This document shows, one piece after another, positions 19,005-29,244 of a DNA stretch of 64,000 nt. The translations under genes were made by a program, and so were the position numbers. Within the stretch, counting starts at the first letter, position 1. Each line of letters opens with the position of its first letter. The notes beneath the pieces are model-generated. The model searched no databases and was not told the origin of the DNA. It was given only the letters and a program-made list of their open reading frames with translations. The stretch is from Beijerinckiaceae bacterium RH AL1 (GTDB lineage: Bacteria; Pseudomonadota; Alphaproteobacteria; Rhizobiales; Beijerinckiaceae): positions 3,782,597-3,846,596 of the forward strand of contig LR590083.2 of NCBI GenBank assembly GCA_901457705.2, in the 5' to 3' direction.

Positions 19005-19205
19005 ATGAAATATGCTCCGATAGTCTGCATCGCGATCGCCGCATTTCTGATCGACGCGTCGGCGGCAAGAGCCGAAGTCTGCCCGCTGATCTTCAAGCCC
19101 GTCTGCGCGGAAAAACATGGTGGGTTCAAAACCTACACGAACGCATGCTTCGCGCGCGTCGCCCATGCCAGCGTCATCGCCAACTGTTCCTGCGTGAAGC
19201 ACTGA
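19005..19205 (+). CDS. Small secreted Kazal-like cysteine-rich protein
   Basis: 66 residues. A consensus AGGAGGT at 18994-19000 fixes the ATG at 19005, although the frame is open to 18933. Residues 1-22 (KYAPIVCIAIAAFLIDASAARA) are a Sec signal peptide with an Ala-x-Ala cleavage site. The mature part has CPLIFKPVCAEKHGGFKTYTNACFARV and ends in NCSC: the Cys-x(n)-PVC...TYxNxCxA pattern of Kazal-type domains, which are serine protease inhibitors or general small disulfide folds. It stands alone with its own AT-richer upstream region. Inhibitor activity is inference. Confidence 0.75.
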   Translation: MKYAPIVCIAIAAFLIDASAARAEVCPLIFKPVCAEKHGGFKTYTNACFARVAHASVIANCSCVKH

Positions 19206-19235
19206 GGCACGTCGCGGCGGCAAGGCTCTGCCGCG

Positions 19236-20462
19236 CTACGCCTTCTCCAATCGCGGCAGAAACCACGCGAGCAGGCCGATCGCCGGCAGGAACGCGGTCA
19301 AGCCGTAGACGAAGGTGATGCTCGTCGCGTCGGCGAGCTGGCCGAGCAGCGCGGCGCCGAGGCCGCCCATGCCGAAGGCGAAGCCGAAGAACAGGCCCGT
19401 CACCATGCCGATGCGACCCGGCAACAGCTCCTGCGCGAAGACGATGATCGCCGGGAAGGCGGACGATAGCACGAGCCCGATCAGCACCGCGAGAACGCCG
19501 GTCATCGCAAGGCCGACGTGCGGCATGATCAGGGTGAGCGGCAGCGCGCCGACGATCGAGCCCCAGATCACCGCGCGCCGGCCGATGCGGTCGCCGATCG
19601 GACCGCCGAAGAACGTGCCGACCGCCGTCGCCATCAGGAAGGCGAAGAGGAAGAGCTGCGCCGTCTGCACGCCGACGCCGAACTTCTGCATGAGGTAGAA
19701 GGTGAAGTACGACGACAGGCTCGCCATGTAGAAGAACTTCGAGAAGATCAGCGCCAGCAGGATCGCGATAGTCACGGCGATCTTGCCGCGCGACAGGCTG
19801 GGCCGCGCCTCGACCTTGCGCGCCGTCTTGGGTCGCGACAGCACGCGGCGCGCATACCAGTTGCCGATCGCCGAGAGCGTGACGATGCCGACGAAGGCGA
19901 TGCCGGCGAACCAGCCGATCGAATGCTGGCCGTTCGGCACGACGACGAAGGCGGCGAGCAGCGGCCCGAGGGCTGCGCCCCAGTAGCCGCCGACCTGGAA
20001 CAGCGACTGCGCGAAGCCGTGCCGGCCGCCCGAGGCGGCGCGGGCGATTCGCGAGGCCTCGGGATGGAAGATCGACGAGCCGACGCCGACGAGCGCGGCG
20101 GCGCCGAGGATGACGTGGAAGCTCGAGGCGCGCGACAGCAGCACGAGGCCGCAAAGCGAGAACGCCATGCCGACCGCCAGCGAGTACGGGCTGGGGCGGC
20201 GATCGGTCAGCGCGCCGACGAGCGGCTGCAGCAGCGAGGCCGTCAGCTGGAAGGCCAGCGTGATAAGGCCGATCTGCCCGAAATCGAGCCTGAACGACGT
20301 CTTCAGGATCGGATAGACCGACGGCACCAGCGACTGGATCGTGTCGTTGACGAGATGCGAAAACGACAGCGCGACGAGGATGACGAGAACCGTCTGCTCC
20401 TCGCTCGACGCGGTCGTCGTTGCGGTCGTCGTGCCCATCGCCTTTTCGACGCGCGTGGTCAT
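19236..20462 (-). CDS. MFS transporter, fosmidomycin-resistance (Fsr) type
   Basis: A 408-residue MFS protein. The opening VALSFSHLVNDTIQSLVPSV and the GSSIFHPEASRIAR and FQVGGYWGAALGPLLAA segments are characteristic of the Fsr subfamily of drug exporters. About 12 transmembrane segments. The N-terminal 25 residues are threonine-rich and cytosolic. It is monocistronic on the minus strand, facing the Kazal-like gene. Family members export fosmidomycin and other compounds; the natural substrate here is unknown. Confidence 0.88.
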   Translation of the reverse strand: MTTRVEKAMGTTTATTTASSEEQTVLVILVALSFSHLVNDTIQSLVPSVYPILKTSFRLDFGQIGLITLAFQLTASLLQPLVGALTDRRPSPYSLAVGMAFSLCGLVLLSRASSFHVILGAAALVGVGSSIFHPEASRIARAASGGRHGFAQSLFQVGGYWGAALGPLLAAFVVVPNGQHSIGWFAGIAFVGIVTLSAIGNWYARRVLSRPKTARKVEARPSLSRGKIAVTIAILLALIFSKFFYMASLSSYFTFYLMQKFGVGVQTAQLFLFAFLMATAVGTFFGGPIGDRIGRRAVIWGSIVGALPLTLIMPHVGLAMTGVLAVLIGLVLSSAFPAIIVFAQELLPGRIGMVTGLFFGFAFGMGGLGAALLGQLADATSITFVYGLTAFLPAIGLLAWFLPRLEKA

Positions 20463-20707
20463 GGCGCTGCCGTCCCTCTCGATCCTTGCGACAGCTCTCG
20501 CCGTCGGTTGCGGTGCGCAATCAGCGCTCGCCTCGTCGCCACAATGCGTCGCGCCCGCTGAGAGACCAAGTCACAATGCCGCATGCTGCACTGCGGGAAC
20601 CGCGGAGGCGGGCAAACATTGAATACTTTTCAGCCCAAACTTAGCAGGTGAGCATGCAGCCCCTTGCAACGTCGGCACTTGGTTGGCATTCGCGCGAAAA
20701 CGAGATC

Positions 20708-20908
20708 ATGGCCGAGCATGAAACCTTGCTCACGTCGGCCAGCACGGCACCGGCGCGAGAGGGTCCGGCGCCCAGGAGGCCGGCGGCCCTGTGGCGGGTC
20801 GTTCCCTTGGCCTTCCTCGTGGCGGTCGGCGCTGCGCTGGCGTACGTCTCGGCTGACGTGAAGGACGCGCTGATCACCGGGCGCAGCGTCGCGCACGCAA
20901 CGCATTGA
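20708..20908 (+). CDS. Small hypothetical membrane protein (uncertain)
   Basis: A 66-residue open frame from the ATG at 20708 (MAEHETLLTSAST), with an upstream in-frame ATG at 20648. It has one predicted C-proximal transmembrane stretch (RVVPLAFLVAVGAALAYVSA) after a proline- and arginine-rich N-part. No clear ribosome-binding site and no family that I know. It might be a real single-span protein of the DUF2076 neighbourhood or a chance frame. Confidence 0.35.
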   Translation: MAEHETLLTSASTAPAREGPAPRRPAALWRVVPLAFLVAVGAALAYVSADVKDALITGRSVAHATH

Positions 20909-21008
20909 AGTCGTAGGACGACCGGACCGCCTAGCAGGCAACATACCACCGCACCATATGCTCGGCTGCGGGCGCACCTGACGCCCGGGACTTGATGGGA
21001 GAACGTCG

Positions 21009-21782
21009 ATGTCACCCGAAGAACGCCAGCTCCTGCAGGGCCTGTTCGATCGGATGCGACCCAACGCCAACAATTTCCGCGACCGGGAGGCCGAGCAGCT
21101 CATCAACGAGCAGGTTCGCGCGCAACCCTACGCCCCCTATCTCCTGGCACAGACCGTCCTCGTGCAGGATCAGGCTCTGCAGGCCGCCAACGACCGCCTG
21201 CAGCAGCTCGAGCAGCACGTCCAGGAACTGGAGCAGCGCCAGCAGCCGCAGGGCGGCGGCGGCTTCCTGTCGAGCATCTTCGGCGGCGGCGCGCAGCAGC
21301 AGCCGGCGCCCCCGCGTGCGCCGGTCTGGAACCAGGGCGGCGCGCCGCAGGGCTATCCGCCGCCGAACTATCAGCAGCAGGGCTATGCGCCGCCGCCGCA
21401 GCAGGGCGGCCCCTGGGGCGGCCAGCCGCAGGCGGGCGGAGGCGGCGGGTTCCTGCACGGCGCCCTCGGTACGGCGGCCGGCGTCGCCGGTGGCGTGCTG
21501 GCGGCGGACGCAATCGGCAGCCTGTTTCGCAGCGGCCATGCCGGCAGCGGCCTCGGCATTGCCTCGGGCGTTCCGGGCTTCGGCGACACACCAGGCGGCA
21601 GCAACGAAACCATCGTCAACAACTACTATGGCGGCAGCGATCCGGCCCAGGCCAACGATGCCGCGAACGCCCAGCAGGACTCCAGCCAGGACATGCGCGA
21701 CTACGGCGTCGACCCCAACTCGGCGCAGGACGACGCGCAGGACCTGAGCGACTACGGCTACGACGACTCGTCCGACATCTAG
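21009..21782 (+). CDS. DUF2076 family protein
   Basis: A 257-residue protein. The N-terminus MSPEERQLLQGLFDRMRPNA followed by REAEQLINEQVRAQPYAPYLL is the DUF2076 signature. Next comes a coiled-coil segment (LQQLEQHVQELEQRQQ), a low-complexity Gln/Pro/Gly/Tyr region with repeated QQQGY-PPP units, a Gly/Ala-rich stretch able to span or associate with a membrane (about 155-180), and an acidic Asp/Ser/Gln tail. Function unknown; members are often described as periplasmic or envelope-associated. A GC-rich hairpin follows the gene. Confidence 0.85.
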   Translation: MSPEERQLLQGLFDRMRPNANNFRDREAEQLINEQVRAQPYAPYLLAQTVLVQDQALQAANDRLQQLEQHVQELEQRQQPQGGGGFLSSIFGGGAQQQPAPPRAPVWNQGGAPQGYPPPNYQQQGYAPPPQQGGPWGGQPQAGGGGGFLHGALGTAAGVAGGVLAADAIGSLFRSGHAGSGLGIASGVPGFGDTPGGSNETIVNNYYGGSDPAQANDAANAQQDSSQDMRDYGVDPNSAQDDAQDLSDYGYDDSSDI

Positions 21783-21795
21783 CTCACGAAAACCT

Positions 21796-21831
21796 TAGAC
21801 CGCCGCGATGTCGCCGCCTCGCGGCGGTCTA
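21796..21831 (+). terminator. Hairpin downstream of the DUF2076 gene
   Basis: TAGACCGCCGCG and CGCGGCGGTCTA form a perfect 12-bp stem around a 12-base loop, starting 14 bases after the DUF2076 stop and ending before rsmB. There is no T-run, so it would be a weak intrinsic terminator or an mRNA-stabilising hairpin. Confidence 0.5.
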
Positions 21832-21867
21832 TGGTAGGCTTCGCTTCGGCGGACAGGAGCAGGTGAT

Positions 21868-23283
21868 TTGGTCGAGTCGCGGCGCCCGGGGGCGAAGCCG
21901 AAGACGCAACGGCACGGCTCGCCCGGGGCGCTTGCCGCGCAACAGGCCGCCGACCGCGCCGAGGCCGAGCGCCACCCCGGCCTGATGGTCCGGGTCGCGG
22001 CGGCCCTCATCCTCCAGGACATCGTCGCCAAGGGTCATACGCTCGAAGATCGCTTCTCCCCGACGGCTGTGCCCGGGCGCCTGCAAAACATCGACGGTCG
22101 CGACCGGGCGCTCGCCCGCTCCATCGTCACGGCGGCGCTTCGCCGTCTCGGCACGCTGCGCGGCGCGATTGCCAAGCGGCTCGAGACCGGCCTGCCGAAG
22201 CAGGCGCCAGAACTCGAATGGATCCTCATCGTCGGCGCCGCGCAGATCGTGCTGCTCGACGTGCCCGATCACGCCGCCGTCGATCTCGCCGTGCGCGCCG
22301 CGCGGCTCGAGAAGCGCACCGCGCCGTTCGCGGCCCTCGTGAACGCGGTCTTGCGCAACATCGCCCGCGCCCGCGACGAGGTGCTGGCGACGAGCGACCC
22401 GCTCGACCAGGACGTGCCGGGCTGGCTCGCCCAGCGCTGGCGCAAAGCCTACGGCGAGGAGACGGCGCGGGCCATCGCCGCCGCCAACCGTCGCGAGCCG
22501 ACGCTCGACCTCACCGCGAAGGCTGACGCAGCGGGCTGGGCGGAGCGGCTCGGCGGCCGCCTGCTGCCGACCGGGTCGATCCGGCTCGAGACGCACGAGG
22601 CGATCGAGTCGCTGCCGGGCTACGACGAGGGCGCGTGGTGGGTGCAGGATGCCGCCGCCGCCCTGCCCGCCGCGCTGCTCGGCGTCACGCCCGGCCAGCG
22701 CGTCGCCGACTTCTGCGCGGCGCCGGGCGGCAAGGCGGCCCAGCTCGCCGCCGCTGGCGCGCAGGTGACGGCGATCGACCGCTCCGCCGAGCGGCTCAAG
22801 CGGCTCTCCGCCAACTTCGAGCGGCTCGGGCTCGATGCCGAGCTGATCGTCGCCGATGCGACGAGCCTCAAGGCGCAGCCCTTCGATGCCGTGCTGCTCG
22901 ATGCGCCCTGCCTTGGCACCGGCACGCTTCGCCGTCATCCCGACATCGCCTGGGTGAAGCGCCCCGGCGACCTCGCGAGCCTGTCGGCGCTGCAGGCGCG
23001 CCTGCTCGACAAGGCGGTGGAGCTGACCCGCCCCGGCGGCACGCTGGTCTACTGCACCTGCTCGATCGAGCCCGAGGAAGGCGAGGCGCACATCGCCGCG
23101 CTGCTGCGCCGCAACCCCGACGTGATGCGCTCGCCGATCGAACCGCACGAGGTCGGCGGACTTACCGAGATCGTCACCCCGCTGGGCGAGCTGCGCAGCC
23201 TGCCCTCGCACCTGCCCGACGAGGATCCGCGCTTCGCCGGCCTCGACGGGTTTTTCGCGGCACGGCTGAAGCGGCGGGACTGA
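21868..23283 (+). CDS. rsmB: 16S rRNA (cytosine-967-C5)-methyltransferase RsmB
   Basis: 471 residues with an N-terminal NusB-like domain (RVAAALILQDIVAKG to VNAVLRNIAR) and a Rossmann methyltransferase domain. Motif I is VADFCAAPGGKAAQL and the catalytic cysteines lie in LDAPCLGTGT (motif IV) and YCTCSIEPEE (motif VI), as in RsmB. The start is a TTG at 21868 with AGGAGCAGG upstream. A second RsmB-like gene is 1.4 kb downstream. The stop is followed at once by a GC palindrome separating it from the convergent Hsp70-like gene. Confidence 0.93.
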   Translation: MVESRRPGAKPKTQRHGSPGALAAQQAADRAEAERHPGLMVRVAAALILQDIVAKGHTLEDRFSPTAVPGRLQNIDGRDRALARSIVTAALRRLGTLRGAIAKRLETGLPKQAPELEWILIVGAAQIVLLDVPDHAAVDLAVRAARLEKRTAPFAALVNAVLRNIARARDEVLATSDPLDQDVPGWLAQRWRKAYGEETARAIAAANRREPTLDLTAKADAAGWAERLGGRLLPTGSIRLETHEAIESLPGYDEGAWWVQDAAAALPAALLGVTPGQRVADFCAAPGGKAAQLAAAGAQVTAIDRSAERLKRLSANFERLGLDAELIVADATSLKAQPFDAVLLDAPCLGTGTLRRHPDIAWVKRPGDLASLSALQARLLDKAVELTRPGGTLVYCTCSIEPEEGEAHIAALLRRNPDVMRSPIEPHEVGGLTEIVTPLGELRSLPSHLPDEDPRFAGLDGFFAARLKRRD

Positions 23284-23301
23284 CGCGCGGGCCGGCCCGC
23301 T

Positions 23302-24605
23302 TCACGCGGCCCGGTCCGCCGCCAGCAGCGCCAGCCCCGAGGCGACGGACTGGAACGCATCGCCTTGGTGCAGGCGCTCCGGCCGGAAGCGCCGCGCGAA
23401 GAGGCCGCGCACCGCCGGTACGAACGAGGTGCCCCCGGTGAGGAAGACCGCGTCGACGCCGTCGTCGCCGATGCCGGCGCGCGCGAGGGCGTCGTCGACC
23501 GTCGCCTCGATTGCCGCGAGATCGTCCTTGATCCACCCCTCGAAGTCGGCCCGCGTCACCTCGGCCTCGATCGAGACGTCGAAGCCGGAGAAGCGCAGCG
23601 GCGCGGCGTCGGCGCGCGACAGCGCCGCCTTGGTCTCGCCGACGGCGCGGTAGAGCGCGAGGCCCATGTCCATCTCGACGATCGTCGCCAAAGCCTCGAG
23701 CTCGTCGCCGCGATCGCTCGCCGCGGCGAGCTTGCGCAGGTCGGCGAGGATGGTGCCCGACTTCAGCCACGACAGCTGATGCCATTGCGCGAAGGAGGCG
23801 TGCACGTACGCCGGGATCGGCAGCGCCTTGTCGAACGAGCGATAGGTGGCGCCCTTGCCGAGCCGCGGCGAGACGACGTGATCGAGGATGCGATAGTCGA
23901 ACGTGTCGCCGGCGATGCCGATGCCGGCGTGCGACAGCGGCTCCGCCACGACCCGCGCGGCGCCGCGCCCCGCCTGCCGCGAGAAGCGCATGACCGAGAA
24001 GTCGCTGGTGCCGCCGCCGAAGTCGGCGACGAGCACGGTCTCGTCGCGGGTGAGCCCGCGCGCGTACCAGTAGGCCGCGCCGAGCGGCTCGTAGGCCAGC
24101 GCGACGCCGGGCATGCCGGCCTGCGCGTAGGCGGCCTGCAGGCGCGAAACGGCAAGTTCCTTGTCGGCGTTCTGGCCCGCGAAGGTGACGGGACGGCCGC
24201 CGACGATCGCGGCGCCGAGGGCGTGGCCCGCCGTCAGGTCGGCGAGGAAGGTGGCGACCAGCGCTTCGATCGTGAAGCGCTGGCCGTAGAGCCGCGTCTC
24301 CGCAAAGGCGCGGCTCGCAAGATAGGTCTTCAGCGACTGCACGAAGCGCTGCTCGCCGACCGGCGATTCGGCGCGCGCGATCGCCTCCGGCCCGGCGACA
24401 TGGCGCACCTCGCGCCCCTCGCGCCAGAAGGTGAGCGCGGTGCGGAAGGTCGAGGTCGGCCCCTCGGGGTCGGCCACATCGCGCTCTCGACGCGGCCGTC
24501 GGCATGGGCGAAAGCGACGACGCTGTTGGTGGTGCCGAAGTCGATGCCGACGCCGGTGATCGGTGGGCTCAAGGTGCGATCCGAGATTTTGGGAGCGCGC
24601 CCCAT
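23302..24605 (-). pseudogene. Hsp70-family (YegD-like) protein, frameshifted near its 5' end
   Basis: The protein is split over two frames. The first, from the ATG at 24605, reads GVGIDFGTTNSVVAFAHADG, the Hsp70 phosphate-1 loop. The second continues GPTSTFRTALTFWREGREV and includes VADFGGGTSDFSVMRFS and FLTGGTSFVPAV. The junction falls in about 24481-24500, and the total length is one base short of a multiple of three. Repaired, it would be about 434 residues with only the ATPase half of Hsp70, the architecture of YegD-type proteins that lack the peptide-binding domain. It is divergent from the second RsmB-like gene, with 70 bp between. True mutation and sequencing error cannot be separated here. 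Confidence 0.8.
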
Positions 24606-24675
24606 ACACCGGTCGGCGCGCCGAGGCCACGCGTTGCGCTTGAAAGCGCGGGGGCGGCCGGCCAGAGAGAGGCCC

Positions 24676-26001
24676 GTGTCTCCCGCCGCCCGCCTGCAAG
24701 CCACCCTCGATCTGCTCGACGACCTCCTGAGCGCCGCGCGTCCCGCCGATGCCGTCGTCTCGGCGTGGTTCAGGGCGCGGCGCGCAATCGGCGGCCGGGA
24801 TCGCGCGGCGATCGTCGACTTGCTCTACGCGCTGCTGCGGCACCAGGCGCGTCTCGACTGGTGGCTCGGACGGCACGGGCGCCCGGCGACGCCGCGCCAC
24901 CGGCTGCTGGCCTGGCTGGCGCTCGAAGGCCGCACGCCGGAGCAGGTCCGCGGCCTGTTCGGCGGCGGGCGATTCGCGCCAGCCGTGCTGACGGACGACG
25001 AGCGCGCGCTGGTCGGCAAGATGCAGGGCCGCACGATCGCGCATCCCGACATGCCGGAAGAGGTGCGCGTCGAGTGCCCGCCCTGGGCAGTCGCGCCGCT
25101 GCGGCAGCGGTTCGGCGACGCGTTCGCGCGCGAGCTCGCCGCGATGCTGGCGCCGCCGCCGCTCGACCTGCGCGTCAACCCGCTCAAGGCGACACGCGAC
25201 GACATGCTCCGCGCCCTGCGCGACCTCGGCCTGCCGGCCGAGCCGTGTGGTTTGGCACCCTACGGCATTCGCGTGCGGCAAAAGCCGTCGCTTGCCGACC
25301 TGCCGATGCTGGAGCGCGGCGAGGTCGAGATCCAGGACGAGGGCTCGCAGCTCGTCGCCCTGCTGGTCGGCGCCGCGCCCGGCGAGCGCGTCGTGGATTT
25401 CTGCGCCGGCGCCGGCGGCAAGACGCTCGCGCTCGCCGCCGCCATGGCCAACAAGGGCCGCGTCGTCGCTTGCGACGTCTCGGAAGGCCGCCTGAAGCGC
25501 GCCGCCGAGCGTTTTCGCCGCGCCGGGCTGCACAACATCGAGACGCGGCTGCTCGCGAGCGAGACCGATCGCTGGGTGAAGCGCCACAGGGAGGGCTTCG
25601 ACCGCGTGCTGGTCGACGCGCCCTGCAGCGGCACCGGCACCTGGCGCCGCAACCCCGACGCCCGCTGGCGCGAGTCGGGGCTCGAGACGCTGCTGCCGCT
25701 GCAGGCGCGCATCCTGGCCAGCGCCGCCCGCCTCGTGAAGCCCGGCGGCCGGCTCGTCTACGCGACGTGCTCGCTGCTGAGCGAGGAGAACGAGGCGCAG
25801 GTGGCGGGGTTTCTGGCCGCGCATCCGGGGTGGTGGGTGGTGCCGGTGGGTGAGGCTGGGGTTGGGGTGGGGGATGCCGCGTATCTGGCGCTGATGCCGG
25901 CGCGGCATGGGACGGACGGGTTTTTTGCGGCGGTGATGGAGAAAGAGGCTCGACCGTCAGATGCGGACGTCGATGCGCGGGTCGGAGACGAAATAGGATG
26001 A
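24676..26001 (+). CDS. RsmB/NOP-family class I SAM-dependent RNA methyltransferase
   Basis: A 441-residue m5C methyltransferase-like protein paralogous to RsmB, starting at a GTG at 24676. Motif I is VVDFCAGAGGKTLALA; catalytic cysteines are in VDAPCSGTGTWRRN and YATCSLLSEENEAQV. The N-terminal NusB-like part is replaced by a different helical region (LLDDLLSAARPADAVVSAWF). Such second RsmB/NOP proteins are common in alphaproteobacteria; the RNA target is not known to me. The last 60 codons have unusual G-run-rich sequence (25827-25873), giving a Val/Gly-rich stretch. Confidence 0.9.
   Translation: MSPAARLQATLDLLDDLLSAARPADAVVSAWFRARRAIGGRDRAAIVDLLYALLRHQARLDWWLGRHGRPATPRHRLLAWLALEGRTPEQVRGLFGGGRFAPAVLTDDERALVGKMQGRTIAHPDMPEEVRVECPPWAVAPLRQRFGDAFARELAAMLAPPPLDLRVNPLKATRDDMLRALRDLGLPAEPCGLAPYGIRVRQKPSLADLPMLERGEVEIQDEGSQLVALLVGAAPGERVVDFCAGAGGKTLALAAAMANKGRVVACDVSEGRLKRAAERFRRAGLHNIETRLLASETDRWVKRHREGFDRVLVDAPCSGTGTWRRNPDARWRESGLETLLPLQARILASAARLVKPGGRLVYATCSLLSEENEAQVAGFLAAHPGWWVVPVGEAGVGVGDAAYLALMPARHGTDGFFAAVMEKEARPSDADVDARVGDEIG
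25827..25873 (+). other. G-quadruplex-prone G-run tract in a coding region
   Basis: Within 47 bases the plus strand carries G-runs of 4, 3, 3, 4, 4 and 5 (25827-30, 25835-37, 25848-50, 25858-61, 25864-67, 25869-73), enough for several four-tract G4 folds. It lies on the coding strand near the 3' end of the methyltransferase gene, so the mRNA could fold too. No other tract this dense was noticed in the window. Confidence 0.6.
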
Positions 26002-26066
26002 CCGCTCGCGGTCTTGGCGGCATCGGATCTGAAAGTTAGACTACAAACAGTTTTGTCACCGGTGGC

Positions 26067-26381
26067 CTACCTCCGCTTTCGTAGGCCGGCTGCGAGCGCC
26101 TGGTTCATTCGGGTTTGCCAACCAGGACCATCGGCTTTGTAGGCCGCGAGCACGTCGGGGGGCACGCGCAAGGAGACCGGCACGGCCTTAGCTTCGGATT
26201 TCGGACGGCCGCCAAGACGCTTGATCGCATCGGCCAGCTCGACGGGTAGGCCTTCGCCGTTCGGCCGCAGCTCCGTGATCTGGGCGTCGGTCAGCTCCGG
26301 CGTGTCGGAGACTTCGTCCCAGTCCTGCTGAGAATAGTCGGGGTTTGGAACGTAGCCGGGCGCGGGCTTAGAGGTCGTCAT
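26067..26381 (-). CDS. brnA: BrnA-family antitoxin
   Basis: 104 residues from the ATG at 26381, which overlaps the end of the brnT remnant. The sequence NPDYSQQDWDEVSDTPELTD followed by RPKSEAKAVPVSLRVPPDVL and GPGWQTRMNQAL is the BrnA pattern, a ribbon-helix-helix DNA-binding antitoxin. In an intact system BrnA neutralises the RNase BrnT, whose gene precedes it. Here only the 3' end of brnT is present, so BrnA is an orphan. It may still act as a transcriptional repressor or anti-addiction factor. Confidence 0.85.
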   Translation of the reverse strand: MTTSKPAPGYVPNPDYSQQDWDEVSDTPELTDAQITELRPNGEGLPVELADAIKRLGGRPKSEAKAVPVSLRVPPDVLAAYKADGPGWQTRMNQALAAGLRKRR

Positions 26382-26475
26382 AGGCGGCCCTTTCCTTGTC
26401 GCCGGCATCACGCACGCTCACCACGTCGCAGGCTTCGGTGCCGAGCGGCTTTGCCGGTGGCCGACGACTCAGTAG
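26368..26475 (-). pseudogene. brnT: brnT toxin remnant (3' end only)
   Basis: The frame ending in the TAA at 26368-26370 reads ACDVVSVRDAGDKERAAYDDL, which resembles the C-terminal strand-helix of BrnT (ISxRxAxxRERxxYE). The position, overlapping the brnA start, is the normal brnT position. The sequence upstream is not BrnT but a 109-bp palindromic repeat (26476-26584), after which the next gene follows. The toxin core is therefore missing. Confidence 0.6.
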
Positions 26476-26584
26476 CCTCATGGTGAGGAGGCCGAAGGCC
26501 GTCTCGAACCACGAGGCGGTCCCGCGATCTCGCCTCCTGGAGCCCTCGTGGTTCGAGACGCGCTGCGCGCTCCTCACCATGAGG
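26476..26584. repeat. 109-bp palindromic (REP/MITE-like) element truncating brnT
   Basis: The ends CCTCATGGTGAGGA and TCCTCACCATGAGG are perfect 14-bp terminal inverted repeats, and an inner pair GTCTCGAACCACGAGG/CCTCGTGGTTCGAGAC (16 bp) is also perfect. The two arms differ only in short segments (GGCCGAAGGCC against CGCTGCGCGC). This form is a familiar dispersed intergenic palindrome of Hyphomicrobiales. It carries no coding sequence. Confidence 0.8.
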
Positions 26585-26602
26585 GGATTGGGTCCTATAT
26601 AC

Positions 26603-28620
<2,018 letters not shown>

Positions 28621-28790
28621 GATGCCCCGGCATATGGCGCCTGCCGGGCGAATTCAACCGGCGGTGGCTCGGGGTTTCGGCCCGCTTATCGATAATCGAG
28701 CGTCGCGAGGCGGATGACCGAAGCGCCGCGCCGGCCTAGATGCTGGCGTTGCGGCGGGCGCCACCGCGCCGTCGCTCGAGGAGATCATCG

Positions 28791-29189
28791 ATGGAAATCA
28801 AGCGCGCCGGCTCGCGGCCGTCCACCACGCCGTCGGCCGAGTACTTCACCGGCACGGTCCGGCTCGATCCGCTGTTCGATACGCCCGAGCCGGGGCGGGT
28901 CGCCGGCGCGCTCGTCACCTTCGAGCCGGGCGCCCGCACGGCCTGGCACACGCATCCGCTCGGCCAGACGCTGATCGTCGTCTCCGGCTGCGGGTGGGCG
29001 CAGCGCGACGGCGGCGCGGTCGAGGAGATCCGGCCCGGCGACGTGATCTCGTTCGCGCCCGGCGAGAAGCACTGGCACGGCGCCACCGCCACGACAGCGA
29101 TGAGCCACATCGCCGTCCAGGAGAAGCTGAACGGCTCGCCCGTCGACTGGCTCGAGAAGGTCAGCGACGCGCAATACAAGCCCGCCTGA
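28791..29189 (+). CDS. Cupin-domain protein
   Basis: A 132-residue single-domain cupin. The start is the ATG at 28791 with GAGGAGATC ahead of it. The metal-binding motifs are [15 protein letters not shown] (HxH...Q) and [16 protein letters not shown] (G-x5-PxGxxHWHG). The length and the [14 protein letters not shown] opening recall the small Mn-cupins annotated as (R)-mandelonitrile lyase-like or carboxymuconolactone-associated. No reaction can be assigned. It is convergent with the APC permease gene. Confidence 0.85.
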   Translation: MEIKRAGSRPSTTPSAEYFTGTVRLDPLFDTPEPGRVAGALVTFEPGARTAWHTHPLGQTLIVVSGCGWAQRDGGAVEEIRPGDVISFAPGEKHWHGATATTAMSHIAVQEKLNGSPVDWLEKVSDAQYKPA

Positions 29190-29244
29190 GCAGCGCGCGG
29201 CCGCGACCGGCGCCGGTGCGGACGGCGCCGGGCCGGTGAGAGCG

